Shown: one piece after another, positions 59,882-64,000 of the stretch
How the letters are laid out: the number at the start of each line of letters is the position of its first letter
How positions within the stretch are numbered: position 1 is the first letter of the stretch
From: Microthrixaceae bacterium
GTDB lineage: Bacteria > Actinomycetota > Acidimicrobiia > Acidimicrobiales > Microtrichaceae
DNA: 64,000 nucleotides
Direction: 5' to 3'
Assembly: GCA_023958095.1 (NCBI GenBank)
Contig: JAMLGJ010000017.1
Span: 16,163 to 80,162 of the forward strand
Translations under genes and position numbers: made by a program
Notes under the pieces: model-generated
The model's input: the letters and a program-made list of their open reading frames with translations, nothing else
Told to the model about the DNA's origin: nothing
The model's database searches: none

Positions 59882-62062
59882 TCAGCCCGCGATCGTGATC
59901 GGGGCGGGAGTGGCCGGGGACCCGCCGGCCATGTGCGTGGAGGCGGACCCGCTGCGACCGAGACTGGTGTTCGCGGTCACCGACACCGTGCGACCCGCGA
60001 CCCAGGCCGCGGTGAGCTCCGGTGTGGTGGTGACCTCGTCCGCGACCCCATCGGAATCGAGGTCCCAGTCATAGGTCAACACGGTTCCGCCAGGTGCATC
60101 CACGGTGGCCGAGAGGGTGACGGTGTCACCCGAGAAGCTACGTGTGGCACCCAGGGAGACCGTGGGCGCGGCGAGCTCCGAGGCGAGCGTGGCGGCCCGC
60201 ACCGAGCCCCACCCCGACGCGAGGTCGTAGCCGACCGTTGCCGCACAGCAACCGATGTCGTGCACGTCGTTGTCGCCGAGGGTGATGTCCATCAGAGCGT
60301 CCGACCCGGTCGTACCGAGCTCGTACAGCAGGGGGCTCGCGAACCCGATGCCCGGCTGTCCACTCACCTCGGCCTGCTGGCCCAGCAACGCCAGGATGCC
60401 CGCGAACAGCGGGGCCGCCGCCGAGGTTCCACCGACGGCCTCCCATCCGCCGGGACCGAAGATCGCATATCCCGGGAACCTGTCGGCGAACAGCGACACA
60501 TCCGGTACTGCCCGGGCTCCACCGGCAACCGATGACACCGAGTCCTGCCAACTCGGCCGGGTGACCAGTTCGCTGACACCACCGGTGCCGCCGTAGGGCA
60601 GCGACCCGAAGGGGCTCGGGTACTCGGTGTCGTTCCACACACCGCTGGAGGCGATGTCGTTCTCGGCGTCGAGGGTCAGGTTGGTGCCACCCACCGCAGT
60701 GACCCATGCCGATGAGCCCGGGTACTCCACGGAGCGGGCCTTCACCTCGTAGTCGGGGGTCACGAAGTTCGCCTGGCAACCCGACGCGCCGCTGTCGCCG
60801 GTGGAGACCACCCAGGCGATCCCCGCCGCTGCGGATGCAGCGAGGATGTCCTCGGTGATTCCCACGATGGCGCTGCGCCGGTTCCAGAATGTCGGCGCGG
60901 CCTCGCAGAGCCCGAAGCTCGCCGAGACCACATCGGGTGCGGGCGCACCGGCGAGCACGGCGTCCAACGGGACCTCGAACATCCTCATGAGGTCGAGGGA
61001 GTCATCCTCGGTCTGGTCGCTCTCCTCGCTGCCAACGACGTAGATGTCCAGGCGTTCCAGGGCTGGTGCGACGGCGGTCATCACCGACGCGTCGAGAATG
61101 GTCTCGTCGGCCGCGGACGAGTCGGGGTCGCCCACGACGTGCTGGGTCACCGGAGTTGCACCAGAGATCCCGAAGCACTCCTTGAAGGTCTCCAGCCAGC
61201 CCGGATCCATCCTCGTCTCGTCGACGATCGCCACCTTCTGGCCCTGTCCGCGCAGCCCCATCGAATGCAGGTCGTCCACTCCGTACGCAGCCAGCACCTG
61301 CGAGGGGGTCAACCCGAAGTGGTAGCCGGACCCGACGATGCCGGAGCCGGCGGCACACCCCGACGGAGTTCCGGTCACGACCGGGGTCCCACCAGCCACC
61401 GGGGAGGTCGAGGCAGCCACGCCCGGGGCCCCGAGCGATTCCACCTCCGAGCCCCCACCGTCGTCATCGTCGCCGTCATCGTCGTCGTCCTCATCCACCA
61501 GGAGCTGGAGAACCGCACCGTGGACCCGCTCGACGTTTCCCTGCATCGCCTCCGGGAGCGTCGGCGTGGTGGTCGGCATCGCCAGGATGGCGCCCTCCCA
61601 CTGCGACGACTCGGGGTATGCGTAGGCGCGCCATTCGACGGAGAACAAGGTCTCCGCCTCCGCCGCGGTCATGGACGCCTCCACGTAGGTCCGCGTGGGA
61701 TCCAGTTCACCCTCGTGGCCGGCACTCCTGAGTACGCCCAGCACCGCATCCGACACCGACGCCGGCGCTCCGAAGTGTTCGACCACCTCGGCGAGTGGCA
61801 GGTGCTCTCCATAGGACGGGTTGCGGGGCGAGTTCACCGCGAGGGCGAATGCGTTGCGCCCGGCACGGTCCGCCGCGAGCCCGAACAGGAAGGTCATCGG
61901 GGTGTCGTCGTCGACGGCTCCCAGGTCAATGAGCCCGGTGTGGTCCAGGTCCCCCCAGTCCACGGAATCCTGCGCCGCTGCTGCCGGTGGCCCCAACGCC
62001 GGCATCACCAGGGCCACCAGGGCCACCACAGCCAGAACAATGAGTCTCCGATCTCTGCTCAC
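59882..62062 (-). CDS. Secreted S53 (sedolisin/kumamolisin) serine-carboxyl protease with PKD-like domain
   Basis: A 726-residue exported protease. A signal peptide (ending about residue 30) and a pro-domain (about 35-190, with the LPLAEVVEHFGAP and MTAAEAETLF landmarks) lead to an Asp/Gly-rich linker (DEDDDDDGDDDDGGG). The catalytic domain (about 230-625) has the Glu/Asp pair in ETILDASVM, the oxyanion Asp in STGDSGASGC and the nucleophile in GGTSAAAP. A C-terminal PKD-like domain (about 640-715, YDWDLDSDGVADE) may bind substrate or metal. S53 enzymes self-cleave the pro-domain at acid pH. GTG 62062 is the start. Confidence 0.9.
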   Translation of the reverse strand: MSRDRRLIVLAVVALVALVMPALGPPAAAAQDSVDWGDLDHTGLIDLGAVDDDTPMTFLFGLAADRAGRNAFALAVNSPRNPSYGEHLPLAEVVEHFGAPASVSDAVLGVLRSAGHEGELDPTRTYVEASMTAAEAETLFSVEWRAYAYPESSQWEGAILAMPTTTPTLPEAMQGNVERVHGAVLQLLVDEDDDDDGDDDDGGGSEVESLGAPGVAASTSPVAGGTPVVTGTPSGCAAGSGIVGSGYHFGLTPSQVLAAYGVDDLHSMGLRGQGQKVAIVDETRMDPGWLETFKECFGISGATPVTQHVVGDPDSSAADETILDASVMTAVAPALERLDIYVVGSEESDQTEDDSLDLMRMFEVPLDAVLAGAPAPDVVSASFGLCEAAPTFWNRRSAIVGITEDILAASAAAGIAWVVSTGDSGASGCQANFVTPDYEVKARSVEYPGSSAWVTAVGGTNLTLDAENDIASSGVWNDTEYPSPFGSLPYGGTGGVSELVTRPSWQDSVSSVAGGARAVPDVSLFADRFPGYAIFGPGGWEAVGGTSAAAPLFAGILALLGQQAEVSGQPGIGFASPLLYELGTTGSDALMDITLGDNDVHDIGCCAATVGYDLASGWGSVRAATLASELAAPTVSLGATRSFSGDTVTLSATVDAPGGTVLTYDWDLDSDGVADEVTTTPELTAAWVAGRTVSVTANTSLGRSGSASTHMAGGSPATPAPITIAG

Positions 62063-62171
62063 GGCAAAAATGTCGGAGCAATCCGCTGCGAGTTGAGCGC
62101 TCGAGCGTCGATCGGACCAGGCCCGCTACCGGGTTCCACGAGCCGGGTGTGCGCCGTAGGGTTCGCTGCTC

Positions 62172-62804
62172 ATGACCACTGCGCGACCCGGTGATCCCTC
62201 GGAGATGCGTCAGACGCTGGGACGCCCGTTGCTGCTCGCCGGACTTTGCCTGTTGGTTGTCGCTGTGGTGTCGGTGCTGGTGAACCGCCAGGATCCTGCA
62301 CTCGACGCCGACGCGTTCAACAGCCCGGTCACCGTCGAGGCGGTGGTCGTCGACGCCGGCGAGACCCGTGAGGGTGGTGCGGGAACCGTGTGTGCGCCGA
62401 CCTACCGCTTCGAACTCGATGGCTCCGCCCACGAAGCGACGGCTGCAACGACCTCGGCTTCCTTGTGCGCCGAGTCGGGGACCTCGTTGAAGGTGACGGT
62501 CGACGCCGCTGACCCGACCCGGGTCGTCGCGCCAGCTCTTGAATGGTCGCTGGCGACTAGTTGTGACGAGTGGGGATCCCGAACGCCTGTGGTTCCTGCG
62601 CGTCGACGACGCGAAAGGGGGCCGACGATGCAACTCGTCGGCCCCCTTTCGGAATCGGACTCACCCGACGTTGACGTTGAGGTTGAACCTACCGATGTCG
62701 CGCACCCGGTTGTCTGTGTAGCAGTACTGCGAGTGCGAGGTCTGGGTTCCGTAGGAGGTCGCATCTCGGTTGACGATCTTCACGTTCCTGTAGGAAGAGG
62801 GTGA
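62172..62804 (+). CDS. DUF3592-like single-pass membrane protein, C-terminal end uncertain
   Basis: The first about 120 residues look real: a helix (PLLLAGLCLLVVAVVSVLV) and an outside beta domain with TVCAPTYRFELDGSAHEATAA, as in DUF3592 proteins. After about codon 125 the reading turns Arg-rich, then passes through the perfect terminator hairpin at 62612-62651 and into antisense of the convergent gene. The last 60-80 residues are therefore doubtful; the gene may have lost its natural stop by a frameshift. TAGGGT lies nine bases before the ATG. Confidence 0.5.
   Translation: MTTARPGDPSEMRQTLGRPLLLAGLCLLVVAVVSVLVNRQDPALDADAFNSPVTVEAVVVDAGETREGGAGTVCAPTYRFELDGSAHEATAATTSASLCAESGTSLKVTVDAADPTRVVAPALEWSLATSCDEWGSRTPVVPARRRRERGPTMQLVGPLSESDSPDVDVEVEPTDVAHPVVCVAVLRVRGLGSVGGRISVDDLHVPVGRG
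62612..62651. terminator. 17-bp bidirectional terminator
   Basis: CGAAAGGGGGCCGACGA pairs perfectly with TCGTCGGCCCCCTTTCG around a 6-nt loop (TGCAAC). GAAA/TTTC lie at the base of the stem. It is 9 bp beyond the stop of the minus-strand secreted protein gene and lies inside the end of the plus-strand reading frame. It is the strongest hairpin in the window. Confidence 0.85.
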
Positions 62805-63368
62805 CGTCCAACCCGAAGTCCTGTAGCTCCGCGTGTAGCGGTCGTACCAGTCGAGCTTGTACTCCACCAGGTGGAACCCGTTCGACAGGCGCTCGAGGGG
62901 GCTTCCCTTGTACGTGAAGCTGAACACGCCGTATGGCTTGATCGAGTAGTACCCGTTGCTCCAGTGGTCCTGGTTGAGCCGAAGGTGGCGGGAGTCCTCC
63001 ACGAACCAGCCGTTGGTTCGCGACGAGTAGGTCCATATCCTGCGCGACACGCGAGCGACCTGAGCTGCGTTGTTCCGGTTGTAGAAGTACACCGTTGACG
63101 CAAGCGTGGCGTCGCTCGTTGCACGGTTGTTTGGCCCTGCCGGGTACGGGTTGTAGAGCGTGCCGCCCGTGTTCCAGCAGTCAACTGCCGGAAGGATCGA
63201 TGGAGTTGCACTGTCCGCAGCGGCGGGCTGCGCGAAGACGAACAGGGCTACGCCGACAGCCGCGGCCAGCGCACCGAGCTTCACCTTCCAGCTCTTCCCG
63301 CCCTGGTGGTGACTGCCGCCGGGATTGCAGGTTGCCGTCGAAGTCTCGAATTCTGCCAGTTCGTTCAT
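62661..63368 (-). CDS. Secreted Tyr/Asn-rich protein of unknown function
   Basis: A 235-residue exported protein. An unusually long polar N-terminus of about 30 residues (rich in Glu, Thr, Gly, His) precedes the signal helix (LGALAAAVGVALFVFAQPAAA, cleavage after AAA). The mature part has many Tyr, Asn, Arg and Ser and two or three Cys, with motifs like VYFYNRNN, IWTYSSRTNGWF and HLVEYKLDWYDRYTRSYR, suggesting a beta-rich fold with no known relative I can name. AAGGAG eight bases before ATG 63368 fixes the start. Transcription ends at the 17-bp hairpin. Confidence 0.65.
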   Translation of the reverse strand: MNELAEFETSTATCNPGGSHHQGGKSWKVKLGALAAAVGVALFVFAQPAAADSATPSILPAVDCWNTGGTLYNPYPAGPNNRATSDATLASTVYFYNRNNAAQVARVSRRIWTYSSRTNGWFVEDSRHLRLNQDHWSNGYYSIKPYGVFSFTYKGSPLERLSNGFHLVEYKLDWYDRYTRSYRTSGWTSPSSYRNVKIVNRDATSYGTQTSHSQYCYTDNRVRDIGRFNLNVNVG

Positions 63369-63640
63369 TTCGCCGTCTCCTTGTCGTCGCGCCCATGGTG
63401 TTCCGGGGATCTGTCGACTATCCCGCTGAACCACGGATGGATCTGTCGTCCAGAGCACACATCGAGCGTGCGCGGCCGGACGCCCCGGGTACCGCCACGA
63501 AGAACTGGCGCTGTTGTCGGAAGGAATCTGGTCCCTTGTGGTCAGTCACCACGCGGAGTCAGGCCGGGTCGTGCTCAGCCCTCCGCAACGCGGTCCAGGC
63601 GACCGCTGCGGCCAGCACATCGCAAAGACAGGGAGGCCAA

Positions 63641-63985
63641 GTGGGCGATCTCTACGAGGTACCCGCGCTGCACGGTGCAGGCACGATCCGGTTGCGTCTC
63701 GACCAGACCGCGGAGGACGAGAAGGCCGGGTTCAACCGCGAGGAGCACCTGCGCGCGATCCCACCGGATGACCCCGACCACGACGGCCTGTACGGGCGGC
63801 GCAACGACACCGAATCCGGCAACCGTCTGCTCGACGACTCGATGCTCCGCGAGCGCGCCCACACAGTCGGGCGGCGCAGGCAGTTGCTCGACGTGCTCTC
63901 CTGGGCCGCGGTGCGCAACGCGTCCGCAGCAGCGCAGCACTGCCGCCGTGACTGCGCCGATCTCGGCCCACCACTGGCAGCCTGA
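63641..63985 (+). CDS. Small hypothetical protein (114 aa)
   Basis: GGGAGG stands four bases before GTG 63641. The product is charged: GDLYEVPALHGAGTIRLRLDQTAEDEKAGFNREEHL, then DDPDHDGLYGRRNDTESGNRLLDD and a helical, Arg-rich C-terminal half with two Cys. I do not recognise a family. The 270 bp before it (63369-63640) show no gene. Codon use after GTG is typical, which supports a real but unknown gene; it may also be a remnant. Confidence 0.45.
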   Translation: MGDLYEVPALHGAGTIRLRLDQTAEDEKAGFNREEHLRAIPPDDPDHDGLYGRRNDTESGNRLLDDSMLRERAHTVGRRRQLLDVLSWAAVRNASAAAQHCRRDCADLGPPLAA

Positions 63986-64000
63986 GCACCTCAGACCCGG

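Noticed and set aside
63369..63640. Upstream extension of the 63641 ORF
   Set aside because: Composition changes and there is no RBS upstream; GTG 63641 has GGGAGG at proper spacing.

Overview
The window is about 64 kb of high-GC DNA. It suggests a free-living, aerobic actinobacterium, most likely of the Acidimicrobiia. The reasons are F420-type (deazaflavin) nitroreductases, GTG/TTG starts, many apparently leaderless promoters (TANNNT six or seven bases before the start codon), Thr-rich surface-protein linkers, and an ethylmalonyl-CoA mutase plus acyl-CoA carboxylase. The lineage is inferred from gene content; there is no rRNA here.

Layout. 1-5885 is an accessory island. It holds a decayed type III restriction-modification pair (mod/res, several frameshifts), then an apparently intact two-gene operon of a Fic AMPylase and a DUF3644/HEPN-like protein. 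A doubled 29-bp inverted repeat overlaps the operon's promoter. The island ends at a 49-nt 3' piece of tRNA-Gly(CCC), read as an attachment-site duplication. From 5933 the chromosome resumes with a diguanylate cyclase. 7353-14719 holds a gamma-glutamyl-polyamine (Puu-like) cluster with a double PQ-loop transporter, then a quinone oxidoreductase/TetR divergon.

14812-26756 looks like a phospho-signalling and surface region: FHA-adenylate cyclase, Ser/Thr kinase translationally coupled to an FHA-FHA-ABC exporter, SGNH lipoprotein, and a 1467-residue surface protein coupled to a membrane partner. 26857-32611 carries a lipoprotein, carotenoid oxygenase, an exported peptidase-like hydrolase and small membrane proteins. 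32728-33033 has a strong promoter and a stable RNA fold before ethylmalonyl-CoA mutase. 33034-45764 is mostly acyl-CoA and amino-acid metabolism, with LOG, LigC and small hydrolases. 45804-50190 is an esterase, an ABC-2 export operon and a broken endonuclease V.

50262-57892 has an MFS exporter fused to a YbaK-like domain, a Tat-exported bicovalent flavin oxidase, a TSUP permease, and a WYL regulator divergent from a DinB-like enzyme. 57965-59828 is a second TetR divergon whose operators resemble the first; one target gene carries an in-frame TGA. The end holds an S53 protease, a DUF3592-like protein facing a secreted Tyr-rich protein across a 17-bp terminator hairpin, and a small unknown ORF.

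All calls come from reading sequence and translations; no database search was run.
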